Below are positions 43,201 through 50,754 of a DNA stretch of 64,000 bases, piece by piece; position 1 is the stretch's first letter; every line of letters begins with the position of its first letter. Source of the stretch: Acidobacteriota bacterium (GTDB lineage: Bacteria > Acidobacteriota > Terriglobia > Bryobacterales > Bryobacteraceae); NCBI GenBank assembly GCA_018268935.1, contig JAFDVS010000065.1:62001-126000 (forward strand), in the 5' to 3' direction. The translations under genes and the position numbers were made by a program. Under the pieces are notes generated by a model that was not told the DNA's origin, did not search any database, and worked only from the letters and a program-made list of their open reading frames with translations.

Positions 43201-43578
43201 AGCGGCCAACCCGTCGGCATCAGTGGCAACAATCTCGGCCGCAGCGCCAAGCTCGACAACCCCACCATTGCCCGGTGGTTTGACACAACGGCTTTCGCCC
43301 CCACACCAGCCTTCACCATTCAGACCACCGGCCCTCGCTCCCCCGACGTCCGCAACGACGCTCTTCAGAACATCGACACTGTCCTCGTCAAGAATTTCAG
43401 CATCCCCGTCGCCAGCCGTGAAATCACCGCACAGTTCCGCGCCGAGTGCTTCAATCTCTTTAACACTCCGCGCTTCGGCTCCCCCAACGGCACGGTCACC
43501 AACCAGGCCTTCGGAACCGTCACCAATCAGGCCAATACCTCGCGCCAGTTCCAGTTCGGCCTCAAGATCAAGTTCTGA
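40216..43578 (+). CDS. Oar-like TonB-dependent outer-membrane receptor (3)
   Basis: 1,120 residues from ATG 40216 (GTG 40210 and ATG 40228 are alternatives). Signal peptide VCVLLALAACAAPSFSQ, carboxypeptidase-regulatory module ITGVVQDPSGGVIPSAKI, plug with LLDGAANTTPDVNRGIINPP and VITKSGSNEIHGL, barrel to the final RQFQFGLKIKF. Divergent from receptor 2. Followed by a three-gene run (cupin-like, cyclophilin, esterase) that begins 11 bp after its stop, possibly one transcript. Confidence 0.85.
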   Translation: MFSKMSFRSVCVLLALAACAAPSFSQTFQAQITGVVQDPSGGVIPSAKITATNVATGIAFSTESNASGIYRLPALPPAQYRLSASTTGFKSFEQGPITLQVNDVVEILITLQVGDASEKVQVSASAELLQTATATVGQVVNTRSIENLPLNVRDPLALVGLTAGVTFGANFGNGGGQELGRNFFKSDFNVGGGRSGSQELLLDGAANTTPDVNRGIINPPVDSVQEFKVQSNSYDAEFGRTTGGIVNVITKSGSNEIHGLVYDFERHSFIEANNWFSNRAGIPNPSFKRHQFGGNLGLPIVKNKTFFFGDYEGLRQGFPVTFTTTVPTEAMKTGNFTGLGNITVYDPNTLVTNADGSRTRSPFPGNTIPSTRFDPVSVKVMSYYPTPTLQQNVNNYVRSPKQAINTDKYDFRADQNFGDRTRLFGRFSQQEDVRYVPGPQPLPIGGGRSTTDTYTQAMIDATHVLSASTVVNAQFAFSRALAAQFGLSKGFDFKQLGFPANLNAIATDQFIQGSIADIGGISNGSDSFIQYQPRNTWTSRATVSHLRGAHSMKAGADWRVLNFNEGQNTQPNGTFNFGRTFTQGPNPVQATGAGGHGFADFLLGMPNSGSIRQLMPISTQGLYYAAFFQDDWRVNSKLTLNIGLRYDINVGNREKYGRISYFDPTAPHPLATRAGLPNLAGLLRWVGEENPSSQQSTPRTNFAPRFGFAYKLTKSSVLRGGYGIFFAPRNIQGNGTGAVAAFRDTPMVATIDGGLTNANRFSNPYPAGVLPALNNRDPLTNIGATIQAPIYTTKDPYAQLFSLSYQAELPGSVVAQVNYWGNKGTHLISGGWNLNQLHPVYLAQGNALNGQVRNPFQGLVPAGTAISGATISLRQSLLPYPQYSGDGGVSQVFVPAGNDTYHAFTLQAEKRLSTTLTFLASYTRSKAIDDVGGMIDVYNRRLNKVISAFDTPNLFVGSWVYQLPFGKGRHYANSLSAPANAILGGWDLSGIVRLQSGQPVGISGNNLGRSAKLDNPTIARWFDTTAFAPTPAFTIQTTGPRSPDVRNDALQNIDTVLVKNFSIPVASREITAQFRAECFNLFNTPRFGSPNGTVTNQAFGTVTNQANTSRQFQFGLKIKF

Positions 43579-43589
43579 AATCTATCGCT

Positions 43590-43949
43590 ATGAAGAAAAT
43601 CATCCTCACCGCCGTTCTCTCCAGCCTCGCCACCTTGATCGCCGTGTTCGGCCTCGTGGGCGCGGAAGTGCCCAAGAAGGTCAAACTGGAAAACGCAAAA
43701 GTCCGCGTCTCCGAAGTCACCTACATGCCCGGCGTCAAACGCGAGCGCTACATCCGCCCCACCGACCAGGTCATCGTCTTCCTCGACGAATCCAAATACC
43801 GCCGTACCGACTCCACTACCAAGGAGCAAACCGTCCGCGAGCGCAAAAGCGGCGACGTCATCTGGCACGACAAAGGCGAAGACGCTCCCGTGCTCGAAAA
43901 CCTCGGAAACAAACCCTATCGCACACTGGTAATCGAGCTCCTGAAGTAA
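43590..43949 (+). CDS. Exported small cupin-like protein
   Basis: 119 residues. N-terminal hydrophobic segment IILTAVLSSLATLIAVFGLVG is a signal peptide or anchor. The remainder has a small cupin-like beta pattern (VRVSEVTYMPGVKRERYIRP, GDVIWHDKGEDAPVLENLG, YRTLVIELL) but lacks the full HxH...H metal site. Lies 11 bp after the receptor and 11 bp before the cyclophilin gene. Role unknown. Confidence 0.6.
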   Translation: MKKIILTAVLSSLATLIAVFGLVGAEVPKKVKLENAKVRVSEVTYMPGVKRERYIRPTDQVIVFLDESKYRRTDSTTKEQTVRERKSGDVIWHDKGEDAPVLENLGNKPYRTLVIELLK

Positions 43950-43960
43950 AATCATCAGTG

Positions 43961-44623
43961 ATGCAACGTAAATCAATATTCCTCGCCATAGGACTGCTCG
44001 CCCTCGTCGGCTGCTCCAGCGAAAAGCCCGCGCCTCCGAAGGAAGCCGCTACTCCGGCCACTCCGGCCCCCACGCCAGCCCCCGCCACGGAAGCCCCCAA
44101 GGCGCCCCCCGCAGCCAGCTTCAAAGTTGCCTTCGAAACCACCAAAGGCAGCTTCATCGTCGAAGTCCACCCCGATTGGGCCCCCATCGGAGCCGCCCGC
44201 TTCAAAGAACTCGTCGAAGACAAGTTCTTCGACGGCGCAGGCTTCTTCCGCGTCGTCCCCAACTTCATGGTGCAATTCGGGCTCGCCGCCGACCCGGCTA
44301 AAACCAAGAAATGGGATACCCGCATCTCCGACGATCCCGTCATCCGCACCAACAAACGCGGCGCCATCACCTTCGCCACTGCAGGCCCCAACACCCGCAC
44401 CTCCCAGCTCTTCATCAATTTCAAGAGCAACCAGTTCCTCGATGACCAGGGCTTCGCTCCCTTCGGCGAAGTCACCGGCGCGGGCATGGATGTCGTCGAC
44501 AAAATCACCGCCCAGTACGGCGAAAGCCCCGATCAGGGCGCAATCACCGCCCAGGGCAACGCCTACCTCAAGTCCCGATTCCCCAACCTCGACTTCATCA
44601 AGAAGGCCACCATCGTTCCATGA
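43961..44623 (+). CDS. Lipoprotein peptidyl-prolyl cis-trans isomerase (cyclophilin)
   Basis: 220 residues from ATG 43961; the longer upstream frame is shadow sequence. Signal with lipobox LALVGC (Cys 17), followed by an Ala/Pro/Thr-rich linker of about 40 residues. The cyclophilin domain shows FETTKGSFIVEVHPDWAP, FFRVVPNFMVQFG, SQLFINFKSNQFLDDQGF and APFGEV. Expected to fold periplasmic or outer-membrane proteins, which suits its place after a TonB receptor. TAAAAT lies 8 nt before the start. Confidence 0.9.
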   Translation: MQRKSIFLAIGLLALVGCSSEKPAPPKEAATPATPAPTPAPATEAPKAPPAASFKVAFETTKGSFIVEVHPDWAPIGAARFKELVEDKFFDGAGFFRVVPNFMVQFGLAADPAKTKKWDTRISDDPVIRTNKRGAITFATAGPNTRTSQLFINFKSNQFLDDQGFAPFGEVTGAGMDVVDKITAQYGESPDQGAITAQGNAYLKSRFPNLDFIKKATIVP

Positions 44624-45393
44624 AGTTCATCCTGCTCGCTTCGCTCCTGATCCTGCCCATGCTCCACGCACGTCAGGAAACCGGCTTCCTCAATCGCTCC
44701 GTCAAGGTCCAGGGAACGACGTATAAATACGTTGTCTACCTCCCGCCCGATTACACCAAGAGCAAGCGCTGGCCGGTCGTGCTCTTCCTCCACGGCGCGG
44801 GCGAACGCGGCGAAGACGGGCTGGCACAATCCCAAGTCGGCATCGGCGGCGCGGTTCGCTTCCACGCGGACCGCTTCCCCGCCGTCATCGTAATGCCTCA
44901 ATGCCGCAAAGAAGTCTGGTGGCCCGACCCTGCCATGGAAGCCCAGGCCCTCGCCGCTCTCGATGCCTCCATCAAAGAATTTAAGGGCGATAAATCCCGT
45001 GTCTATCTCACCGGCCTCTCCATGGGCGGCTACGGCACCTTCGCCCTCGGCGCCAAACACGCCTCCCGTTTCGCCGCCATGGCCCCCATCTGCGGCGGCG
45101 TCGTCCGCCCCAATCGCCGCGGTGTCCCGCAAGGCCCTCCTCCCACCGGCGACCCCTACGCCGAAACCGCCAAAGGCATCGGCAACAAGCCCATCTGGAT
45201 CTTCCACGGCGCAGCCGATCCCACCGTCCCCGTCACCGAATCCCAGAAAATGCGCGACGCCATCAAAGCCGCCGGCGGCGACCCCAAATACACCGAATAC
45301 CCCGGCGTCGGCCATAACTCCTGGGACAAAGCCTACAACGAAATCGAATTCCCCAAATGGCTCTTTTCCCACTCCCTCCAACGCAAACCTTGA
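44620..45393 (+). CDS. Exported alpha/beta-hydrolase (esterase)
   Basis: 257 residues, start overlapping the cyclophilin stop by ATGA. Signal peptide MKFILLASLLILPMLHA. Nucleophile Ser in GLSMGGYG, acid Asp in HGAADPTVP and His in GVGHNSW give the catalytic triad; FLHGAGERGEDG is the oxyanion region. The phospholipase/carboxylesterase-like or prolyl-oligopeptidase-family pattern suggests extracellular ester hydrolysis. Coupled translation with the cyclophilin. Confidence 0.9.
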   Translation: MKFILLASLLILPMLHARQETGFLNRSVKVQGTTYKYVVYLPPDYTKSKRWPVVLFLHGAGERGEDGLAQSQVGIGGAVRFHADRFPAVIVMPQCRKEVWWPDPAMEAQALAALDASIKEFKGDKSRVYLTGLSMGGYGTFALGAKHASRFAAMAPICGGVVRPNRRGVPQGPPPTGDPYAETAKGIGNKPIWIFHGAADPTVPVTESQKMRDAIKAAGGDPKYTEYPGVGHNSWDKAYNEIEFPKWLFSHSLQRKP

Positions 45394-45399
45394 CTCTGC

Positions 45400-45411
45400 T
45401 GTATTGATACA
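45400..45411. promoter_or_regulatory. Small palindrome before bacterioferritin
   Basis: TGTAT-TG-ATACA, 14 nt before the bacterioferritin ATG, overlapping a -10-like TACAAT (45408-45413). It could be an iron- or redox-responsive operator, but it does not match a full Fur box. Confidence 0.3.
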
Positions 45412-45424
45412 ATAAAACTTCACC

Positions 45425-45901
45425 ATGAAGGGCAACGACAAAGTCATCGCATTCCTCCAGGAAGTCCTCACCGCGGAACTTACCGCCATCAATCAGTACT
45501 TCCTCCACGCCGAAATGATGGAGAACTGGGGTTACCTCCGCCTCGCCAAGCACACCAAAATGGAGTCCATCGAGGAAATGCGTCACGCCGAAGCCGTCCT
45601 CGAGCGCATCCTCTATCTCGATGCCACTCCCAATATGAGTGAGCTCTTCCCCCTCCGCATCGGACAGAACGTCAAACAGCAGCTCGAAAACGACCTCGCG
45701 CTGGAATACGAAGCCATCCCCCGCCTCAACAAGGCCATCAATTGCGCCGTCGAGGCAGGCGACAACGGCTCCCGCGATCTCTTCGAGAAAATCCTCACCG
45801 ACGAAGAGAAGCACGTCGACTTCCTCGAAGCCCAGCTCCACATGATCAAGGAAATGGGCTACGAAAACTACCTCGCCCAACACATCGGCGAAGAAAAGTA
45901 A
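45425..45901 (+). CDS. bfr: Bacterioferritin
   Basis: 158 residues, the standard length. Starts MKGNDKVIAFLQEVL; E18 (LTAELTAINQYFLHAE), E51 and H54 in EEMRHAE, E94 and E127/H130 (DEEKHVDFLEAQ) form the ferroxidase diiron site, and M52 is the heme-ligating methionine. Forms a 24-mer that stores iron in the cytoplasm. A hairpin (45904-45923) follows its stop. Confidence 0.95.
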   Translation: MKGNDKVIAFLQEVLTAELTAINQYFLHAEMMENWGYLRLAKHTKMESIEEMRHAEAVLERILYLDATPNMSELFPLRIGQNVKQQLENDLALEYEAIPRLNKAINCAVEAGDNGSRDLFEKILTDEEKHVDFLEAQLHMIKEMGYENYLAQHIGEEK

Positions 45902-45903
45902 CC

Positions 45904-45923
45904 TCCGGAACCCTTTTTCCGGA
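45904..45923 (+). terminator. Hairpin after bacterioferritin
   Basis: TCCGGAA-CCCTTT-TTCCGGA: a 7-bp stem. It lacks a run of U after the stem, so it is a weak intrinsic terminator or an mRNA-end stabiliser. Confidence 0.4.
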
Positions 45924-45930
45924 ACTTTCC
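45921..45930 (+). promoter_or_regulatory. Possible ECF -35 element before the sigma gene
   Basis: GGAACTTTCC resembles an ECF -35 (GGAAC). It lies 36 nt before the sigma-factor start and overlaps the terminator hairpin. A convincing -10 was not found, so autoregulation is only suggested. Confidence 0.25.
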
Positions 45931-45965
45931 GCCACCCGCGCGGCAATCCCTAACAGAAGCTAACA

Positions 45966-46559
45966 ATGGAGCGTCAGTTACAGGGTATGCCGGACAGTGC
46001 GTTGCTCGAAAAAGCGCGCCGCGGTTGTGCCGACTCGTTTTCCGCCCTGTATCGCAACCATAGCGCGCGCGTCTATCGCTTCGCCTTCGAAATGTGCGGC
46101 AATGCGCCGGCGGCCGAAGAGGTCACGCAAGAGGTGTTCCTCGCCCTCCTCGCCGACATGTCCCGCTTCGATCCCGCCCGCGGCAATCTGCTGGCCTATC
46201 TGCTCGGCGCCGCGCGCAATCTCACCTACCGCTGGCTCCGCCGCGAACAGCCCTTCCTGCCGCTCGAAATCGAGGATGACGCACCGGCCCCCGGCCAGGC
46301 TTCACCCCTCTGCCCTCTGGCCGAATTGACTCAAAAAGAAGCCCTCGATGGCCTTCGCCGCGCCATCGCTTCCCTCCCCCCGCCTTACCGCGAAGTGGTC
46401 GTCCTCTGCGACCTCGAAGAATTAGACTACGCCCAGGCCGCGCAAACCATCGGCTGCGCCATCGGCACCGTGCGCTCCCGCCTCCATCGCGCCCGGGCAT
46501 TACTCACCGAAAAGTGGCATCAGGAGCAGCGCAATAGCTCCATGAGGTGTTCCGCATGA
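45966..46559 (+). CDS. ECF-family RNA polymerase sigma factor
   Basis: 197 residues. Region 2 is FSALYRNHSARVYRFAFEM with AAEEVTQEVFLALLADMSRF; region 4 is SLPPPYREVVVLCDLEELDY with the recognition helix AIGTVRSRLHRAR. No region 1 or 3, so a typical ECF. Overlaps the anti-sigma gene by ATGA. Its likely targets include promoters of GAAACC-N16-CGTCTG form as found at 14.55 and 18.99 kb, though the factor that reads those is not proved. Confidence 0.9.
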   Translation: MERQLQGMPDSALLEKARRGCADSFSALYRNHSARVYRFAFEMCGNAPAAEEVTQEVFLALLADMSRFDPARGNLLAYLLGAARNLTYRWLRREQPFLPLEIEDDAPAPGQASPLCPLAELTQKEALDGLRRAIASLPPPYREVVVLCDLEELDYAQAAQTIGCAIGTVRSRLHRARALLTEKWHQEQRNSSMRCSA

Positions 46560-47227
46560 CTTGTCAGGAATTCGCAACCATTCGCCGCGATTACGCCCAC
46601 CAGCAGTGGCTCAGCGACTCCGCTCGCCAGGATGCGAAGCAGCATCTGGCCGGCTGCTCCGCCTGCCGCGCCCATCTCGAAACCGAGCGTGCCCTCACCG
46701 CCGCGCTCGCCGAACTGTCGCGCCAGCAGGGCCAAATCGCGCCTCCGCCCGCCATCGAATCCGCCCTCATGGCAGCTTTCGAACAGCGCCATCAATCGCG
46801 CCGCGCCGCCAACTGGCGCAAAGCCGCCTGGGTCATCCCCATCGCCGCCGGCCTGCTCCTGTTCGCCGTGCTCCGCACCCGCGAGCCCGCACCGCGCATC
46901 GTTCGCAATGAAGACCCGCGCCCCGCCCCTGTCGTCATTGACCGTACGCCAGAGGAACCGGCCCCCGTGGCGCAAGCCCAACCCAAACTGCGCCGCGCCA
47001 CCGCCGCCCCGCGCAACACCGAATACGTCACCGAATTCGTCCCACTGCGCTACGGCAAGCCCCTCGAATCGGGCGAACCGGTGGTCATCGTCCGCATGGA
47101 ATTACCCGGCGCGCAGTTACGCAAACTAGGATTACCCGTTGCCCCCGACACCGCCTCCGGCATCGTGAAAGCCGATGTCCTGCTCGGCGGCGACGGCTTA
47201 GCGAAGGCCATCCGCTTCGTTTACTAG
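46556..47227 (+). CDS. Zinc-finger anti-sigma factor (ZAS-like)
   Basis: 223 residues from ATG 46556, overlapping the sigma stop (ATGA); an upstream GTG is less likely. The N-terminus has the HxxxCxxC zinc motif (QHLAGCSACRAHL). One transmembrane helix (AAWVIPIAAGLLLFAVL) divides it from an extracytoplasmic Pro-rich stretch and a C-terminal beta domain. The layout fits a membrane anti-sigma that releases the ECF factor on envelope stress. Confidence 0.85.
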   Translation: MTCQEFATIRRDYAHQQWLSDSARQDAKQHLAGCSACRAHLETERALTAALAELSRQQGQIAPPPAIESALMAAFEQRHQSRRAANWRKAAWVIPIAAGLLLFAVLRTREPAPRIVRNEDPRPAPVVIDRTPEEPAPVAQAQPKLRRATAAPRNTEYVTEFVPLRYGKPLESGEPVVIVRMELPGAQLRKLGLPVAPDTASGIVKADVLLGGDGLAKAIRFVY

Positions 47228-47230
47228 CCG

Positions 47231-47305
47231 CCGTTGTAGGGCAGGCGCCCTCGCCTGCGGCCGGCCCCCTGGCCGGCCTTTATCGAGCAACCGCGGCTAC
47301 AACGG
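47231..47305. repeat. Structured intergenic element with nested inverted repeats
   Basis: Outer arms CCGTTGTAG (47231-47239) and CTACAACGG (47297-47305) are perfect. Inside are two further hairpins: GCAGGCG/CGCCTGC (47241-47258) and GGCCGGCC/GGCCGGCC (47259-47278). It resembles a MITE or large REP element between the anti-sigma gene and REP copies 2 and 3. Confidence 0.5.
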
Positions 47306-47320
47306 ACCGCAATCGATGTT

Positions 47321-47348
47321 ACTGACCCGCTCGCCGTAAGGGATCGGA
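47321..47348. repeat. REP-like repeat, copy 2
   Basis: A divergent copy of the 23264 element (actgacccgctcgccgtaag and onward). It is followed after 8 bp by copy 3, giving a local pair just upstream of the next gene. Confidence 0.5.
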
Positions 47349-47356
47349 ATTGTGTT

Positions 47357-47384
47357 ACAGAGCCGCTTGCCGTAAGGGAGCGGA
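47357..47384. repeat. REP-like repeat, copy 3
   Basis: Contains CCGCT...AGCGG arms (5-bp stem) around gccgtaagg. It ends 23 bp before the next start codon and may influence its mRNA 5' end. Confidence 0.5.
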
Positions 47385-47407
47385 AAACTAAAATAGGAGA
47401 ACCAAGA

Positions 47408-48403
47408 ATGAATCGCAAAAAACTTCTGACCGCGGCTCTGCTCACCGCAACCGCAGCCGCCGCTCAAACCACCACCTCATCCTCCACCCGTGAGGTCCAC
47501 ATCGTCGGCCAGGCCACTTCCGGCTCAGCACCCATGTTCGTCTTCGGGGAGGCCGGTAGCGCCGCTGGAGCCATGCACTTCATCGCCGCCGGCAACATGG
47601 ACGGCAAGATCGTAAAAGGCTCGCCCTACTCCGCCGAAGCCACCAACGAAACCACCCGCACCCTCGCCGACGGCACCCGCATCGTCAATAAGCACACCAC
47701 CCAGATGGCCCGCGACAAGGAAGGCCGCACTCGCCGCGAAAACAACTTCGCCAACTCGGGCCCCTTCCAGAACAACTCCGGCGCCGCCCCCCGCATGGTC
47801 ACCATCACTGACCCCGTGGCCAAGGAAGTCTACATCCTCAACTACACCGACAAAACCGCACGCAAAGTGAAAATGGGCGAACCCGCCATCTTCCGCACCG
47901 AAAAAGACGAAGGCAATCGCAAAGAAATCATTGAAGAGAAAATCCAGGTCTCCGTCCGCTCCAAAGCCGAAGCCGGCGCGCAAGCCTCCCACGACGTCAT
48001 GATCAACGCCATGCCCGCCATGCCCCTGCCCATGTCCAGCGGAGTCCGCGTTGCCTTCGACTCCAACAACATGAAGTCCGAGAAGCTCTCCCCCCAAACC
48101 ATGGAAGGCCTACTCGTCGAAGGCACCCGCAACACCCACACCATCCCCGCCGGCACCATCGGAAATGACCGCGCCATCGTCAGCACCAACGAAAGCTGGT
48201 ACTCCAACGACCTCAACATGGTCATCTTCTCCAAGAGCAACGACCCCCAGATTGGCGAGACCATCTACCGCGTCCAGAACCTCCGCCGTTCCGAGCCCGA
48301 TGCCTCGCTCTTCAAAATTCCCGCCGACTTCAAAATCGTCGAGAATTCAGCCCCCGCAGTCTTCAAAATGCGCCGCGACCGCCCCGACCGCGACGAAATC
48401 TAA
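47408..48403 (+). CDS. Exported protein of unknown function
   Basis: 331 residues. Ribosome site AGGAG 10 nt upstream. Signal peptide MNRKKLLTAALLTATAAAA. The rest is beta-rich with no cysteine: MVTITDPVAKEVYILNYTDKTARKVKM, then long hydrophilic stretches rich in N, T and E, and a basic tail RRDRPDRDEI. I do not recognise the family beyond a general likeness to exported acidobacterial proteins. It lies 180 bp after the anti-sigma gene, separated by repeats, so it may or may not belong to the regulon. Confidence 0.65.
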   Translation: MNRKKLLTAALLTATAAAAQTTTSSSTREVHIVGQATSGSAPMFVFGEAGSAAGAMHFIAAGNMDGKIVKGSPYSAEATNETTRTLADGTRIVNKHTTQMARDKEGRTRRENNFANSGPFQNNSGAAPRMVTITDPVAKEVYILNYTDKTARKVKMGEPAIFRTEKDEGNRKEIIEEKIQVSVRSKAEAGAQASHDVMINAMPAMPLPMSSGVRVAFDSNNMKSEKLSPQTMEGLLVEGTRNTHTIPAGTIGNDRAIVSTNESWYSNDLNMVIFSKSNDPQIGETIYRVQNLRRSEPDASLFKIPADFKIVENSAPAVFKMRRDRPDRDEI

Positions 48404-48413
48404 GCAAGACCGT

Positions 48414-48448
48414 CAGCGGTCAGCTTGAATAGTGTAAGCTGACCGCTG
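48414..48448 (+). promoter_or_regulatory. Perfect 13-bp hairpin just before the FAD oxidoreductase start
   Basis: CAGCGGTCAGCTT and AAGCTGACCGCTG are perfect inverted copies with a 9-nt loop (48427-48435). The 3' arm ends 4 nt before ATG 48453, so in the mRNA it would cover the ribosome-binding region. Either a terminator of the preceding gene without U-run or a translational/transcriptional control element. Confidence 0.6.
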
Positions 48449-48452
48449 AACC

Positions 48453-50267
48453 ATGAAATCCTGCCTTCTCTTCCTCGCCCTTCCCCTCCTCGCCGCCGAC
48501 TACGACATCGCCGTCTACGGCTCTACTCCCGCAGGCATCGCCAGTGCCGTCGTCGCCGCCCGCCAGGGCCATCGCGTCATCCTCCTCGAACCCACCAAAC
48601 ACTTCGGCGGACTCCTCACCGGCGGCCTCTCCAACACCGATTTCCGCACCCTCGAAGCCGTCACCGGCTTCTACCGCGAATACATGGACCGCGCCCACCA
48701 GCACTACATCCAAACCTACGGCCCCAACTCCATCCAAGCCGAAGAGTGCTTCTTCGGAGCCCACACCGAACCCCACGTCTCGGAAAAAATCCTCCGCCAG
48801 ATGATCGCCGAGCAGAAGACACTCACCCTCGTCACCGAACACTATCTGCGAAACGTCCAGCGCAACGCCAGCGCCATCCAACAAGCCACCTTCCGCACCC
48901 CCGCCGGATCACTCACCGTCAACGCCCGCCTCTGGATCGATGCCACCTACGAAGGCGATCTCGCCGCCGCAGCCAAAGTCCCCTACCGCATCGGACGCGA
49001 ATCTACCCGCGAATACGGAGAACGTTTTGCCGGTGTTTTGTTTTTTGACCAGGGCAAAATTCTCCCCGGCTCCACCGGCGAAGCCGACACCAACGAACAG
49101 TGCGCCAACTTCCGCATCATCATGACCAACCGCCCGTCAAACCGCCTCCCCGTCCCCCGCCCGCCCGGCTACAACCGCGACGAATTCCTCAAGATCATCC
49201 CTCACCTCACCTCCGGCCGCGTCAAGACGGTCTACTCCACAGACCACTCCGGCATGATCCGCCTCACTCACATCCCCAACGACAAATCCGATATGAACGA
49301 CATCAAACAGGCCGTCGTCCGCCTCTCGCTTCCCGGCGAAAACAACGGCTGGGCCGACGGCGATGAAGCCACCCGCAAACGCATCTACGATCGCCACGTC
49401 GCCCACAACATCGGCCTCATCCACTTCCTTCAAAACGACCCCGATGTCCCCGCCCACATCCGCGAAAAAGCCAACGAATGGGGCCTCGCCAAAGACGAAT
49501 ACGCCTGGAACAATCACCTCCCGCCCGCCCTCTACGTCCGCGAAGGCCGCCGCATCTACGGCGACTACATCTTCACCGAACACGACACCATGCCCGCCTC
49601 GCGCAGCGTCCGCGCCACCCTCAAACCCGACGCCATCGCCATGGGCGATTACTCCCTCAACTCCCACGGCCACCAACCCGCCGGCCCGCTCTATCCGACA
49701 TTGTTCGAAGGCGACTTCGGCTTCTCCACCACGCCCTTCATGATCCCCTACGGAACCATCGTGCCCAAAGGCATTTCCAACCTCCTGGTCCCCGTCGCCG
49801 TCTCCGCCTCCCACGTCGGCTATTCCGCGCTTCGCCTGGAACCGACATGGACCGCGCTCGGCCACGCCGCCGGTCTCGCCGCCCACCTCGCCCTCAGCCG
49901 CAACAACGACACCCGAGCCATCTCCCTCCCCGCCCTCCAGCGCCTCCTGCATCAACAAAAGCAAGCGACCATCTACACCTCCGACATCCCCCGCGAATCC
50001 CCACTCTTCGTCCCCGTCCAATGGGCCGGCCTCCGAGGCCTGCTCTCCGACATCGTCGACTACAACACCGCCGTCATGGTCCCCCTCAAGCACCGCTACG
50101 GCACGCAGTATTCCTACGCGCACTCGAATCACGCCGTCGAGCCCGCCGCGACACTCACGCCCCAACTGAAGGCCAAATGGATCAAGCGCCTCCCCTGCGC
50201 CGCAAAAGTCAACGCCGAAACCCGCGGCGCATTCTTCACCGCCGCCTACGCCGCCTGCGCCGAATGA
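48453..50267 (+). CDS. Exported FAD-dependent oxidoreductase (PF12831-type)
   Basis: 604 residues. Signal peptide MKSCLLFLALPLLAA. FAD-binding Rossmann start YDIAVYGSTPAGIASAVVAA, then KHFGGLLTGGLSNTDFR and a long substrate region; LWIDATYEGDLAAAAKVPY is the second FAD contact of this family. Members (FAD_oxidored) oxidise unknown, often carbohydrate-like, substrates outside the cytoplasm. Near its 3' end a 129-bp stretch (49944-50072) is duplicated at 51061-51189. No Shine-Dalgarno visible beside the hairpin. Confidence 0.8.
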   Translation: MKSCLLFLALPLLAADYDIAVYGSTPAGIASAVVAARQGHRVILLEPTKHFGGLLTGGLSNTDFRTLEAVTGFYREYMDRAHQHYIQTYGPNSIQAEECFFGAHTEPHVSEKILRQMIAEQKTLTLVTEHYLRNVQRNASAIQQATFRTPAGSLTVNARLWIDATYEGDLAAAAKVPYRIGRESTREYGERFAGVLFFDQGKILPGSTGEADTNEQCANFRIIMTNRPSNRLPVPRPPGYNRDEFLKIIPHLTSGRVKTVYSTDHSGMIRLTHIPNDKSDMNDIKQAVVRLSLPGENNGWADGDEATRKRIYDRHVAHNIGLIHFLQNDPDVPAHIREKANEWGLAKDEYAWNNHLPPALYVREGRRIYGDYIFTEHDTMPASRSVRATLKPDAIAMGDYSLNSHGHQPAGPLYPTLFEGDFGFSTTPFMIPYGTIVPKGISNLLVPVAVSASHVGYSALRLEPTWTALGHAAGLAAHLALSRNNDTRAISLPALQRLLHQQKQATIYTSDIPRESPLFVPVQWAGLRGLLSDIVDYNTAVMVPLKHRYGTQYSYAHSNHAVEPAATLTPQLKAKWIKRLPCAAKVNAETRGAFFTAAYAACAE

Positions 50268-50376
50268 CATCAATTTTTGGCTCTCTTGGGACCAATCGTG
50301 GTTCTTCTTTCGGATCGCAGGCTATTTGCGCTACCTCCCGCCGTTGGCGAAGCAATCTCGTAGGGGCCGGGCTCAA

Positions 50377-50754
50377 TCAGTCTGACTTGGCTTGCGCATC
50401 CTCACGCACGCGGACACGGCCCGGCTCGACGATCCAAAGCCGTCCGCGAATGGGTTCGAAGGCAACGAAGCGCAGGAGGTCGGCGACGAGTGTCTCCAAA
50501 AGGCGCAGCGAAGGATTCCTCGGCACGCGCAAGACGGCAATTCCCGGTGTATCGTGGGGCGGGAAACGCAAAATATCGGCGAAGTCCATGTCGAGGGTAA
50601 GCAGACATCGGTCCTCGCGGATGCAGTGCGCATACAAAGTCTCGTCGCTCGATCCGCCGATTTGCTCCTGCAGACCCGTTTCGGCGTCATAACCGGCGCC
50701 GAGAAACAGGTGAGCCGTGCGGGAGCCGAAGTTCTCGTCCAGTTTCCACTTCAT
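50377..50754 (-). CDS. DUF5615 PIN-like toxin
   Basis: 125 residues from ATG 50754. The start MKWKLDENFG and acidic pattern LTLDMDFADILRF fit the DUF5615 PIN-like (Mut7-C-related) family: the Asp residues at the starts of strands would bind Mg and cut RNA. The C-terminal half ends VRVREDAQAKSD. Start overlaps the antitoxin stop by ATGA, the typical toxin-antitoxin coupling. Codon use differs from the surrounding core genes. Confidence 0.75.
   Translation of the reverse strand: MKWKLDENFGSRTAHLFLGAGYDAETGLQEQIGGSSDETLYAHCIREDRCLLTLDMDFADILRFPPHDTPGIAVLRVPRNPSLRLLETLVADLLRFVAFEPIRGRLWIVEPGRVRVREDAQAKSD

Noticed and set aside
40288..43209. 973-residue open frame on the minus strand
   Set aside because: Antisense shadow of TonB receptor 3; low complexity, no start signals, and the sense strand has signal peptide and family motifs.
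43223..43960. Long N-terminal extension of the cyclophilin
   Set aside because: Runs through receptor 3 and the cupin-like gene in another frame. The lipobox signal begins at 43961.
45904..45923. Strong intrinsic terminator after bacterioferritin
   Set aside because: The stem is good but no U-run follows, so it is reported only as weak.
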